A stretch of DNA of 64,000 bases from Dendrophyllia cribrosa (taxonomy: Eukaryota; Cnidaria; Anthozoa; Scleractinia; Dendrophylliidae): the NCBI GenBank assembly GCA_024195265.1, contig JAJLRJ010000002.1, forward strand, positions 1,691,388 through 1,755,387. Reading direction: 5' to 3'. The notes beneath the pieces are model-generated. The model searched no databases. It saw only the letters and a list, made by a program, of their open reading frames with translations, and was not told the origin of the DNA. Of this stretch, positions 9,329 through 17,709 are shown one piece after another; positions within the stretch are counted from its first letter, which is position 1; every line of letters starts with the position of its first letter. A program made the translations under genes and the position numbers.

Positions 9329-9973
9329 ATGAATCCCGAAAAAGTCTCTGTTTCCGAGATAATTCTTGAAGATCCTCAAAAACGAACCTCTGGAAAGATC
9401 TCATATTGTCTGCTCCCCTGTTCTCTTGATGACAAAAAACTTCAACTGAAACTCCGAACAAAGTTTAAAATCTTTGCTCATGAAGGAGATTCTTTTTCAC
9501 TGGGGATCAATCTCCCTGAAGAAAATATTCCCTTTTTCCACAAACTGGAAGCTCATCTTCGTTCAGCTGCAATGAAGAAACAACCGGAAGTGAAGAAACT
9601 TTCTCCATCTTTTGCTAAGTTTCATGCAGAAGATTTCTCTCTTTTGAAAACAGATAAATCTGAGCAGGAAAAGATCTTTGCCAAGATTTATCCCTCCAAA
9701 ATCCCCAAAACAGATTTCTCTTGTCGTTTCTGGGAGTTGTCCAACGGGAAGAAGAAACCTATCTTGAGGCAGAAAGAACTCATTTCTATACCACTTTTTG
9801 GGCAAGTTGTCTTTTCCATCAAACATCTCTTCTGCGGAAATGTAAAATCTATCACAGCGATTGTAGATGAAGTTCTTGTGGAGGAGATGGTGCAAACAGC
9901 CTCAGCTTTTGATGAATACGAGGACAGGAATGAAGATGATGAGGATGAAAAAGATTCTCTTTCTTTAAAATGA
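9329..9973 (+). CDS. candidate single-stranded DNA-binding protein (214 aa)
   Basis: It appears to be one mixed alpha/beta domain (about residues 1-190) with a strand-rich N-terminal half. A strongly acidic C-terminal tail follows (DEYEDRNEDDEDEKD) and ends in Leu-Ser-Leu-Lys. A compact domain plus acidic tail is the architecture of replicative SSBs such as phage T7 gp2.5 and T4 gp32. Position in the block divergent from PolB also suits a replication role. No sequence motif proves an OB fold, so the call is inference. The start is at the AAAATG at 9329; an upstream ATG at 9303 is in another frame. Its stop overlaps the next ATG (ATGA at 9970). Confidence 0.5.
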   Translation: MNPEKVSVSEIILEDPQKRTSGKISYCLLPCSLDDKKLQLKLRTKFKIFAHEGDSFSLGINLPEENIPFFHKLEAHLRSAAMKKQPEVKKLSPSFAKFHAEDFSLLKTDKSEQEKIFAKIYPSKIPKTDFSCRFWELSNGKKKPILRQKELISIPLFGQVVFSIKHLFCGNVKSITAIVDEVLVEEMVQTASAFDEYEDRNEDDEDEKDSLSLK

Positions 9974-10246
9974 ACATCATGGACCGATTTTGACTGTCTG
10001 CGAGCATTTGATCTCAACTGGACAGTAAATAGTTTTCAAGGAAACAAAGAAGAGAAAGATATTCTTGCTGAAAAATATCTCAAAGCAAAGGAGATCGAGA
10101 AGAAAATTCGTGATTTTCTCATCTCACTCACTCAAAGATCTCCAGTAGAATCTTATGTGAAGGAAATAAAAAGAGCATGTGAGAATCTTATCACAATCAA
10201 AAAATACAGGGAGGCATGTGAGGATATGATGCACTTCCAAACTTAG
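9970..10246 (+). pseudogene. small helical protein gene broken by a frameshift
   Basis: An ATG in TTTAAAATG context (9970) overlaps the stop of the preceding gene, but its frame ends after seven codons at a TGA. From there a different frame is open to the TAG at 10244-10246 and encodes about 85 residues of lysine- and glutamate-rich helix with protein-like composition. One extra base in the TTTT run at about 9985-9988 would explain the break. The family is unknown. The small helical protein is the last gene of this rightward block and is followed directly by a hairpin. Confidence 0.6.
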
Positions 10247-10249
10247 ATT

Positions 10250-10270
10250 GATTATATCCTGGATATAATC
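10250..10270. terminator. perfect hairpin between convergent genes
   Basis: GATTATATCC and GGATATAATC are exact 10-bp inverted copies around a single T. They fill the gap between the rightward block (stop 10246) and the leftward gene ending at 10278, matching the placement of hairpins at the other two convergent junctions. Confidence 0.6.
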
Positions 10271-10277
10271 AGAAAAA

Positions 10278-10763
10278 TCACTCAAATCGTTTTTCATATT
10301 TTCTCTCAAACTTCTCCAAATCCAATCCCAAATCAATCACAATCCCATCAATCGCTTCCATTGCTGGAAGAAATTCATTTCGATTAAATATGGCACTCCT
10401 CAAAGCAAAACGCAGATCAGTCAATGTTTTCTCATAAGTTGTGAACGCGAACTTTGTCATTTCAATTTTGTTTCCATATTTCTTCAACTCATTCACTGTT
10501 TTCAAGACCAATCCCGCTCCTGAAATCACTCCCAAAATCACAGGATTTAAAGTAACTCCTCCAGCAATCGCTCCAATCGCAACAAGAATGGAAGACGTTA
10601 AATTCGCAAGCAAATTCATTCGCTTGAAATGTTCGTGAGCTCTTTTCAAACACCAAAATCTTTTATGATAAAATCGATAGAATTGCTTGATCTCTTCCAG
10701 TTTTTCTTCCCCAATGTTGAGATCGATATGGTTGAAACTGAAGATGCTTTTTTTACGGTTCAT
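10278..10763 (-). CDS. two-helix membrane protein, SLATT-like layout (161 aa)
   Basis: A charged N-terminal helix (IGEEKLEEIKQFYRFYHKRF, about residues 18-40) precedes two hydrophobic segments. These are LLANLTSSILVAIGAIAGG (about 50-68) and NPVILGVISGAGLVLKTV (about 72-89). A long amphipathic helix follows. This order resembles the SLATT two-TM domain known from bacterial conflict systems and some viruses; similarity by eye only. The ATG at 10763 (CCAAAAATG) was chosen; the frame is open upstream only from a GTG. It is the 3' gene of the leftward block after ATPase and fibre. It could equally be a membrane-active virion or exit protein. Confidence 0.6.
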   Translation of the reverse strand: MNRKKSIFSFNHIDLNIGEEKLEEIKQFYRFYHKRFWCLKRAHEHFKRMNLLANLTSSILVAIGAIAGGVTLNPVILGVISGAGLVLKTVNELKKYGNKIEMTKFAFTTYEKTLTDLRFALRSAIFNRNEFLPAMEAIDGIVIDLGLDLEKFERKYEKRFE

Positions 10764-10777
10764 TTTTGGAGAAGAAA

Positions 10778-12712
10778 TCACATTTCAATCAGCATTACCA
10801 CACTTGCTGTTAGAATGGGACTTGCTTTTGCTTTAAGATTAATAAAGAAATTATAATGCGCATTTACCAAGAAATTGAAATTAAAAACTATAGCATCATT
10901 TGTAAAACTGATAAATACACCAGTAACTTCTGTGGTTTGCGTTCCTGAAGAAACTTTAATAGTTATTTTTGAAGGGTCCAAGGGATTTTTGTTTGGATCA
11001 GTTGATTTTGCTCTCAAAAAGATATTTTTGATGGTGAAGTCTATCCCAAAAAAGAATGGTGAGGGAAGATTGGAGAAAAATATTTTTTCATCGTGTTTGC
11101 TGGAATCAAATTCACCAATAATGAGTGATCTGGAGCCATTCAATAACTTATATCCATTCATATCTAAATCAGTTTCCATGACCATCTTCCCACTCTCAAA
11201 AACATAAGGGCTGTCATAAACAGAAGTTGGTGCATTTATCTGGGAACCTTCGACTCCATAAATGGTCAACCAAGCACTTTCCTCTGATGGATCAGAAGAT
11301 GCTCCCTGCCATTCTAAATCCACCATAAGCATCTCTGGAGGACTTATATGCCATTTATGCATATGAATGATTGTTCTGGAGTAGTTGGTAAACTTCTTTG
11401 TGGTTTGTTGATTTACGTTCAAACTTGTGGAAACCGCAGTTACACTCAACTCAGACATTTGTGTTGGGAAATACTCAATGCAAATCGTATATTCTCCTTC
11501 TGGCAGTGTTGTCATATCAAAACCAATTCGTCCATAGAAAACATTATCTGAAGTGCGTTTTGGAACTGTCAAGGAATAAGCTTTCTTGTTGCGAATGTGA
11601 GGTGAGTTTGGAGCGGACTTCGTTCCGTGAATGCTTAGTTCTGCTTCAGCAGTGACTTTTGAAATATCATTCATCAAAAACCAGAATGCATTTTTTGGAT
11701 GAGAAGTTGCTATAATTTGCGATTCATTCACGAACTTTTTCGAAGCTGCATCATCATCATCTGTCGGCGGTCCTAGATTTGTCAACTTTTGCTTTCCCAT
11801 ATCGATTGGACCAGTCATTGTTCCACCAGCTTTTTGAAGAGAAGATATCAACACTGAGGCATCCCGCTGATCAACATATCTGACTGAAGCTGCATCATCA
11901 TCAGCTGTTGGAGTTGCCAGATTTGTTATGTTTTTATTTCCCATATCCAATTCTCCAGTCATTGTTCCACCAGCTTTTTGGAGAGAGGAAGACAATACAC
12001 TTCGTACCGTTGCATGCACTTTGAGATCTTCTTGATCGACATAATTCTTGTTTGCAGCTTGGTCGACTTCCGTTGGATCTTTTACGTTGAAGATGAAATT
12101 CGTTCCCATATCCAAGCTTGTTTCCATTGGAAATGTTTCTTTTCGGCTGAGAAAAACATTCTTTCCGTCATCATAGGAGATCAGATTGTTATAGTTTGCG
12201 GAAAGATCCTCATAAGTCTGCTGTTTTGATTGTGTGACATGAAACAGTCCTTTCAGATCGATGTCTTTCGTCACTTCATGCGTGTGAGCAGGTGTGTTTG
12301 GATGAAACTTTTTCAAAGTAATCATATTCACAGCAGAAAGATCTTGGTTTTCATCTGTATCCAGATTTGTGATCAGTTTCCGATCCATGTCGATCTCTCC
12401 AGGAAGAATCAGTTTCTTTCCTCTGAGATCCAGATCTCCAGTCATATGGGAAGAACCGTCAACCTGTAAAGAATCTGCTCTCAGTTGAATCAGTTTGGTT
12501 TCTACACTTCTGTCTAGCGTGTCAACTTGATGTTTTGTGATTGCATCTGCATTTCCTGTTCCTTCAGCGACATTAACTAGTTTTCTGTTTGACATGTCAT
12601 AATCTCCTGTGGATGTCAGCTTAAAACCAACTCCTGGCAGCCCATCTCTTCCATCTCTTCCTCCATGTGAGATGCTTGTTGTTTCAGAAAGCAATCCATT
12701 TGAGTAGCTCAT
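10778..12712 (-). CDS. attachment fibre with phage-tail-like repeats (644 aa)
   Basis: The likely receptor-binding spike of the virion. It starts at the ATG at 12712 (TTTAAAATG), one base after the ATPase stop. The N-terminus has collagen-like Gly-x-y triplets (GRDGRDGLPG). Repeated shaft modules follow, with the pattern M-T-G-x-(L/I)-D-M-G-x-x-x-(I/L)-T-N-L-x-x-P-T-x-x-D-D-A-A-S-x-x-(Y/F)-V; the clearest two lie around residues 245-325, with degenerate ones earlier. Such modules are typical of phage and adenovirus-like fibres that trimerise. A C-terminal head of ~300 aa is rich in beta strand. The frame is intact. Host-range function is known for the fibre class and inferred here. Confidence 0.78.
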   Translation of the reverse strand: MSYSNGLLSETTSISHGGRDGRDGLPGVGFKLTSTGDYDMSNRKLVNVAEGTGNADAITKHQVDTLDRSVETKLIQLRADSLQVDGSSHMTGDLDLRGKKLILPGEIDMDRKLITNLDTDENQDLSAVNMITLKKFHPNTPAHTHEVTKDIDLKGLFHVTQSKQQTYEDLSANYNNLISYDDGKNVFLSRKETFPMETSLDMGTNFIFNVKDPTEVDQAANKNYVDQEDLKVHATVRSVLSSSLQKAGGTMTGELDMGNKNITNLATPTADDDAASVRYVDQRDASVLISSLQKAGGTMTGPIDMGKQKLTNLGPPTDDDDAASKKFVNESQIIATSHPKNAFWFLMNDISKVTAEAELSIHGTKSAPNSPHIRNKKAYSLTVPKRTSDNVFYGRIGFDMTTLPEGEYTICIEYFPTQMSELSVTAVSTSLNVNQQTTKKFTNYSRTIIHMHKWHISPPEMLMVDLEWQGASSDPSEESAWLTIYGVEGSQINAPTSVYDSPYVFESGKMVMETDLDMNGYKLLNGSRSLIIGEFDSSKHDEKIFFSNLPSPFFFGIDFTIKNIFLRAKSTDPNKNPLDPSKITIKVSSGTQTTEVTGVFISFTNDAIVFNFNFLVNAHYNFFINLKAKASPILTASVVMLIEM

Positions 12713-12713
12713 T

Positions 12714-13349
12714 TTAAAGTCTTTCATCAAAGTTTTTAGCCATGAATTTCCTTGGTTTATCCACATAGAGGAAAGAAAACGGATCACGCGTGGCTTTCAG
12801 ATAATCTTCTTTCTTTATGTTATTCTCCCTGCAGATCGCAGTAATTTCTTTGTTGCTGGGAAATTCAAAGATGCAAAGATGAGAACAATTCAAGCGGATA
12901 TCTTTTGGTGTTTGGAAATAACTTTGTGACAGATAAATCACAGAACAATTTTTGTGCCGGCCTTGGATAAAATAATCAACCAATGGCTTTTGATTTTTCT
13001 CGCAAACAAAATCGTCAAAAACAACCAGTTTTTGATTCTCTCCTGACAGCTCAGAAACTGGGATAATTTCATCCTGAGATGCTTCAATGATATCATATCC
13101 AGCTTCTTTGCTGATTGGATGAAATGTTTTCATCAGGTGTTGATATTTAGCTTGATCCAGATTTTTTGCATAGAGATAAATTTTATCGTAATACAGCTGC
13201 GGACGGAGGATCATATCCAGGAGAACGTTTGTTTTTCCAGATCCTAAAGGACCACAGATCAACATTCTGAAAGTTCGATCCGGCATAAAAGGCTGCAGCT
13301 GTCGAAAGTTTGTGATTGGGTCATGGCAATCATAATTTGGAATCTTCAT
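12714..13349 (-). CDS. genome-packaging ATPase (FtsK/HerA, A32-like)
   Basis: This motor pumps element DNA into capsids. Walker A GPLGSGKT is at about residues 33-40 and Walker B VVFDDFV at about 110-116. They are followed by QGRHKNCSVIYLSQ (about 130-143), a conserved sensor region in Polinton and poxvirus A32-type ATPases. At 211 aa it has the usual length. The start has the context AATAAAATG and the stop is separated from the fibre ATG by one base, so the two are probably cotranscribed leftward with the 2TM gene. It is divergent from the capsid block. Confidence 0.93.
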   Translation of the reverse strand: MKIPNYDCHDPITNFRQLQPFMPDRTFRMLICGPLGSGKTNVLLDMILRPQLYYDKIYLYAKNLDQAKYQHLMKTFHPISKEAGYDIIEASQDEIIPVSELSGENQKLVVFDDFVCEKNQKPLVDYFIQGRHKNCSVIYLSQSYFQTPKDIRLNCSHLCIFEFPSNKEITAICRENNIKKEDYLKATRDPFSFLYVDKPRKFMAKNFDERL

Positions 13350-13431
13350 TTTATTTCCCAGAAAACAAAGTTAGATGAACATCTTGTTCTTCATCTTGTT
13401 CTTCATCCAAATTCATGTTTATGGACTTAAA

Positions 13432-14421
13432 ATGAGTTTATTGAAATGGAATGAAATAGCCAAAAGTAAATCTGCTTTGGGGAAAAAAATCAACTTTGTT
13501 CACGATGTCATCACTCAGAAAAAGTTAGGAGAAGAGACAAGCCAAACTGGACTGGCAAAAATGTTCAAACCCATAACAGCAAAACTAGATGAGGTTGTTG
13601 CGTCGAATTTGAGACAGCCAGCTTTGCCAGTTCGGAGGAGAAAGCCAAAAGTTGATCCAGGCATAGATTATTATCCAGAAGTCGATCCATTTGAAGAGAT
13701 GGATGTTGGTGGTTTGTTTGACGATGAGATTGTTTCGCCGCAAGCAGCTAAACAAATCCCAGTAAATCCACCAACATATGAAGAAATAATGGCAGAAGAT
13801 CCCGATCCCTCGCTTCAAGAAGAAGAAGAAGAAGAAGAAGAAGATGATCCTCCTCCTAAATATGAAAAAGTCCTTGAGGAAGAAGCAAATGAGATTTTGA
13901 CAAATTTGAATCTTGCTAATTATGATACAGTGGAAGAAGTTCTCAACCAGACGAACTTCTCAGCGCAGCGGTTAAACAAATATCTCAACGACATTCTTAA
14001 GATTGCAAATCATAGAAAAAATCAACTGAAAGGGTATAAAGCGTCTTGGACTAAAAAGTTTAACAAGGGAGAAATAACTGCAGAGCAGAAGCAAATACAG
14101 CATCAAGGAATAGATCGTTCATTCCAAGCAATAAATGACTTCATCAAATATTACACAAAGAAAACAAAAACATTTTCAGGCTCTGGAATGAAAAAAAGAA
14201 AGCGGAACGCCTGGGAGAGAAAAGGCGGAGCTATCCGCTTGTTCTCCAATCCTAAAGAACTTCTCAAGAAACTTGAGGTAATCATTGGCTCTATCCTTGC
14301 TGGAAACACAAATCTGGCAATCAGAAACACTGGAGTGGGCATTCTTGATCTTCTCCTGAAAGAGTCAGTTATCAACAAATCCCAGCATGAAAAGCTGTTC
14401 AAAAACTATTTTAAACCATAA
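13432..14421 (+). CDS. PPxY-containing structural/assembly protein (329 aa)
   Basis: This is the first gene of the capsid block. The start at 13432 has the TTAAAATG context; upstream codons in frame encode a hydrophobic string but lack that context. Residues about 1-60 are basic/helical. Near residues 105-145 are two late-domain motifs, PPTY and PPKY, around a run of nine Glu/Asp residues. The C-terminal half is helical and basic, with KKRKR at about 240. PPxY motifs recruit Nedd4-family ligases and occur in adenovirus pVI and many retroviral Gags. Function here (assembly, trafficking or exit) is inferred. It ends one base before the penton ATG. Confidence 0.75.
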   Translation: MSLLKWNEIAKSKSALGKKINFVHDVITQKKLGEETSQTGLAKMFKPITAKLDEVVASNLRQPALPVRRRKPKVDPGIDYYPEVDPFEEMDVGGLFDDEIVSPQAAKQIPVNPPTYEEIMAEDPDPSLQEEEEEEEEDDPPPKYEKVLEEEANEILTNLNLANYDTVEEVLNQTNFSAQRLNKYLNDILKIANHRKNQLKGYKASWTKKFNKGEITAEQKQIQHQGIDRSFQAINDFIKYYTKKTKTFSGSGMKKRKRNAWERKGGAIRLFSNPKELLKKLEVIIGSILAGNTNLAIRNTGVGILDLLLKESVINKSQHEKLFKNYFKP

Positions 14422-14422
14422 A

Positions 14423-15181
14423 ATGGAAAGAGAAATCGTCCTGTCATCTTACGCCGTTAAGAACAAACAAAACAAACCTGCAGATTTCACAACAAAATTT
14501 AATCGCCAAATTATTCTTGATCCGAATGAACAATATGTTGTTGGGTTGAAACGAATCATCAATATGAGTTTTACGTGGTATAATATCAATCCTCAATATA
14601 AAAATCAACTGATCAGGTTTTCCTCTGATGGCGGAAAAACATTTTCCGATATTGCTTTTCCTGCTGGAGTTTGGGGATATACTGGAATGAATGATTTTAT
14701 TCAGGAAGCAACAGTGGTAAAATCCGATGGAAAAGAAGATGTTTTTCCAATCAATTTGGCTTTCAGCAATGAAACTTTCAGAGTAACAATAACACTGGCT
14801 GAAAATTATCAACTGGATTTCACTCAATCGAATTTCCATGATCTTGTGGGTTTTGATAAAAAGATTCTGAAAGAGAAAGTTAATCTTGGTCCCAGAGTTC
14901 CAAATCTTAGTCAAGATACTGATATGTTGAACATTCATTGCGACCTGACAAATGATTCACTTGTAGATGGGGAAGAGACTGATATCATCTATTCCTTTTC
15001 CACATCTGTTCTGCAGGCATCCTGGAGTTTTGAACGCGAACCCATAAAAATAGCTTTCTGCCCTGTGAACAAAAACACGATCAGCTCAATTCGGATGTAT
15101 ATCACAGACGGGAAAAGAAGAATTGTTAACCTGAATGGAGCAGACACAGCTTTCTCGCTGATATTAAAAAAAAGACTATAA
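14423..15181 (+). CDS. penton-type minor capsid protein (single jelly roll)
   Basis: About 252 residues, starting at ATAAAATGGAAAG immediately after the PPxY gene. The strand-rich sequence begins REIVLSSYAVKNKQNKPADF and contains the typical Polinton penton pattern of an N-terminal strand, a long 'YVVGLKRI' strand and aromatic-rich turns. Position between the PPxY protein and the core/MCP genes matches other Polintons. It would form the capsid vertices and hold the fibre. No lesion is seen. The family assignment rests on position and overall pattern rather than on a catalytic motif. Confidence 0.8.
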   Translation: MEREIVLSSYAVKNKQNKPADFTTKFNRQIILDPNEQYVVGLKRIINMSFTWYNINPQYKNQLIRFSSDGGKTFSDIAFPAGVWGYTGMNDFIQEATVVKSDGKEDVFPINLAFSNETFRVTITLAENYQLDFTQSNFHDLVGFDKKILKEKVNLGPRVPNLSQDTDMLNIHCDLTNDSLVDGEETDIIYSFSTSVLQASWSFEREPIKIAFCPVNKNTISSIRMYITDGKRRIVNLNGADTAFSLILKKRL

Positions 15182-15182
15182 A

Positions 15183-15587
15183 ATGAAAGCATATGAATTT
15201 TCTCGAGTTTATCACCCCAAACTGGGGAAGTTTGTTTATAAGCATAAAGGAACAGGAATCATTTTTGATTCTATCTTCAAGCCACTGAAAAAGATGGCAG
15301 GACCAGCCATGAAAGGAATTCTCAAGAAAGTCGCGAAACCATTTGCGAAAAAAGCTTTGGACGCAGGAATTTCTCACGCTGGAGAAAAACTAGGACGAGC
15401 AGCAGTTGAAAAATCAGGTGATTTAATCATGAAAAAACTGGGAAACATGAAGATTGGAAAACCATCTGCGAGTCGAAAACCACAATCACGCCCTGCGAAA
15501 CAACCACAGAGAGCGAAGCCGAGAGCGAAGCAGGGAGAAAGTGCAAATGATATCCTGAATAGATTAATCAGTGGCCAAGGAATTTAA
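15183..15587 (+). CDS. basic virion core protein (adenovirus pX/pVII-like, 134 aa)
   Basis: A small, strongly basic protein. The N-terminus (KAYEFSRVYHPKLGKFVYKH) is followed by an amphipathic region with KKMAGPAMKGILKKVAKPFAKK and a lysine/arginine/proline-rich segment (about 95-120, KPSASRKPQSRPAKQPQRAK). The end is ANDILNRLISGQGI. This suits a DNA-condensing or membrane-active core peptide. The start TATAAAATG follows the penton stop by one base, so penton, core and MCP form a tight operon-like series. The precise adenovirus counterpart is uncertain. Confidence 0.65.
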   Translation: MKAYEFSRVYHPKLGKFVYKHKGTGIIFDSIFKPLKKMAGPAMKGILKKVAKPFAKKALDAGISHAGEKLGRAAVEKSGDLIMKKLGNMKIGKPSASRKPQSRPAKQPQRAKPRAKQGESANDILNRLISGQGI

Positions 15588-15601
15588 AATAATCTATCAA
15601 A

Positions 15602-16888
15602 ATGGCTTTTCGATCGAATGAATATCTTCAAAGAAATGAATTAGTAAGATTCCAGTTGGATGATGTTATCAGAGCCCCAGCAAATGGGCAAGCACAAGCA
15701 AAAGCTGGTTATAAATTCACCATCAATGACAGATCAGCGTTCTATGACTGGCATAACGCTTATTTTGAAGTGCAATTTCAACTCCAGAAATTAGCAGACG
15801 GTGCTGGATATGCTGCTGCTGATAGGATAACAGTGTTGAATGGCTCTCATTCCCTGATAAAACACATGACAATCCGATCTGCAGGGAAGATTGTTTATGA
15901 ACCTGATAATCTGCATAAAGTTACTTTTATTAAAAATCTGTTGGAATACTCAGATGATTTCAGCAGATCAGTAGCAAAGAACAGTTTCTGGTATCTGGAT
16001 GTAAATGCGACAACTGCTGCGAATAACACAGGATTTGAAGCGAGACGACTGCAAACTCAAGCACTTCGAGACAATGGAACTGGAGGAGCAAAAGATGTTA
16101 ATGCAATTATCCCCCTGAATCGTTTCTCCTTTTTCGAGGAACTGGAAGACAGGATGTTGGTCCCAATGCAGCTGCAATTCGAAATTAATCTTCAACAGGA
16201 TTCTGAATTAATTCATATGGCAAATGGTACAGATCCTGGAAGAGTTGTTATCAACAGATTTTTGCTTTGGGTGCCGAGATTGACACCAAAAGATTCTCTT
16301 TATGATAAATTTATCAGTTCATTCCTGAAAGAATCGCAATGGAAGTATCTGAGAGAGATATATGATCAATCAGCTCCTGCACAATCATCAGGATTCTTCC
16401 AGATTTCAGCGAGCATTGACAATGTAAAGCATATTTTTGTCTGGCTGAAAAGGGCAGCTCCACTCAATGATGATCCTGCAGAAGATAACCCATATCTCTT
16501 TAACACTTTCAAGCTGAATGCAGCAGATAATAACTCATCCCTGTCAACTTGCAGATTGGAGTATGGAAATGGAGTGTTTTATCCTGAAACTGACTATGAC
16601 ACGGAATCAAAAGTCAGAATCTTCAATGATGTCATGGCTTATGCAATGAGGAAAAATGACTTCAACACTGGGACTCAGTTAAATTTGGCTAACTTTCAAT
16701 CTCTCTTCAGTCTCATTTATTTCGACTTGTCTTACCAAGCTGAAAAACCAACAAGAGATCCCAAGCAGTTGATATTTCGATATACGCTGAATGCCAATGC
16801 AGCTGCAGCCTTCAATGTGCATGCAGTGGTTCTTTATGAGGAAACAGCTAAGATTGATAAAGTTGGAAATGAATTAGTTATAGCTTAG
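15602..16888 (+). CDS. major capsid protein (double jelly roll, hexon-like)
   Basis: At 428 aa this is somewhat shorter than many hexon-like MCPs but within the range of compact Polinton capsids. It contains the conserved Polinton stretch IVYEPDNLHKVTFIKNLLEY followed by SRSVAKNSFWYLD (about residues 99-135) and a series of beta-rich segments through to the C-terminus. The start is CAAAATGGC. No internal stop or frameshift is visible. Trimers would form the pseudo-hexagonal capsomers of an icosahedral shell. This is the strongest evidence that the element is, or was, able to form virions. Confidence 0.92.
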   Translation: MAFRSNEYLQRNELVRFQLDDVIRAPANGQAQAKAGYKFTINDRSAFYDWHNAYFEVQFQLQKLADGAGYAAADRITVLNGSHSLIKHMTIRSAGKIVYEPDNLHKVTFIKNLLEYSDDFSRSVAKNSFWYLDVNATTAANNTGFEARRLQTQALRDNGTGGAKDVNAIIPLNRFSFFEELEDRMLVPMQLQFEINLQQDSELIHMANGTDPGRVVINRFLLWVPRLTPKDSLYDKFISSFLKESQWKYLREIYDQSAPAQSSGFFQISASIDNVKHIFVWLKRAAPLNDDPAEDNPYLFNTFKLNAADNNSSLSTCRLEYGNGVFYPETDYDTESKVRIFNDVMAYAMRKNDFNTGTQLNLANFQSLFSLIYFDLSYQAEKPTRDPKQLIFRYTLNANAAAAFNVHAVVLYEETAKIDKVGNELVIA

Positions 16889-16911
16889 AAAAACATATGT
16901 TATCATTAAAA

Positions 16912-17709
16912 ATGACAACATATCACCCATACAAAGTAAATTTGTCTAAAGGACAAAAAGAAAAGCTTGGAAGAGCATTCAGAACAAACATGCCTATCAC
17001 TCTGAGATTGGGACGAAATCAAACAAGTGGAAATGATGAGCTGATGCTGACAGCCAATCAAATAAAAAGAATCGCAAAAGCAAAATCTCTGGGAAAAGGA
17101 GTTGAGATTAAGATAACAAAAACGCAAATCAGAAAAGTGATGAAACAAGGCGGAAGTCTTCTTTCTGCTGTTGTTCCTTTAGTTAAAACATTGGTGCCAA
17201 CCCTGGGAAAAACACTGGGATTATCAGCACTTGCTGGTTTAGCGAGTGAAGGAGCGAGTCAAATAGTTAAAAAGATAAGCGGAAGCGGCAGTCAAGTGGG
17301 AGGATTTCTCATCCCTCAAGATAAAATTCAGAAACTGATTGATAATAAAGCCTTGTTGACAAATAAACAGAAACAGGATATTTTAACTGCCTTGAAATCA
17401 GGAGGACAAGTTGTTTTGAAACCAACCGTAAAACAATCTGGAGGAGCACTTGGCACCATTCTGGCATCCATTGGAATTCCACTTGCTCTTGATATGATGA
17501 AAAACCTGTTTGGAAAAGGAGCTCCCAGAGTTGGCAGACCAAAAGGAGGAAAAGGAGCTCCCAGACTGGGGACTCCTTGGGCAAGACCTCCTCCATTCAT
17601 CGGACAGTGGGGAAAGGGAAAAGGAAAAAAAAGCAAATCAGGACAAGGACTTCTGCTGGGACCAAACAGTCCATTCAACAAAATCCCATTGCTCGGAGCA
17701 TTACTCTAA
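16912..17709 (+). CDS. pVI-like/minor virion protein (265 aa)
   Basis: The chosen ATG at 16912 (TTAAAAATG) precedes MTTYHPYKVNLSKGQKEKL; an in-frame ATG at 16897 is less well placed. The N-terminal half is basic. A Gly-rich hydrophobic helix lies at about residues 80-110 and a second hydrophobic stretch (GALGTILASIGIPLALDMM) near 180. A Gly/Lys/Pro-rich tail then leads to the C-terminal block LLLGPNSPFNKIPLLGALL, which I recognise as recurrent in cnidarian Polinton proteins. A membrane-active or capsid-cement role, comparable to adenovirus pVI, is inference. Confidence 0.7.
   Translation: MTTYHPYKVNLSKGQKEKLGRAFRTNMPITLRLGRNQTSGNDELMLTANQIKRIAKAKSLGKGVEIKITKTQIRKVMKQGGSLLSAVVPLVKTLVPTLGKTLGLSALAGLASEGASQIVKKISGSGSQVGGFLIPQDKIQKLIDNKALLTNKQKQDILTALKSGGQVVLKPTVKQSGGALGTILASIGIPLALDMMKNLFGKGAPRVGRPKGGKGAPRLGTPWARPPPFIGQWGKGKGKKSKSGQGLLLGPNSPFNKIPLLGALL

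Noticed and set aside
13375..13431. Hydrophobic N-terminal extension of the PPxY protein resembling a signal peptide
   Set aside because: It translates a TTCATCTTG-type repeat, and the ATG at 13432 has the element's TTAAAATG start context.
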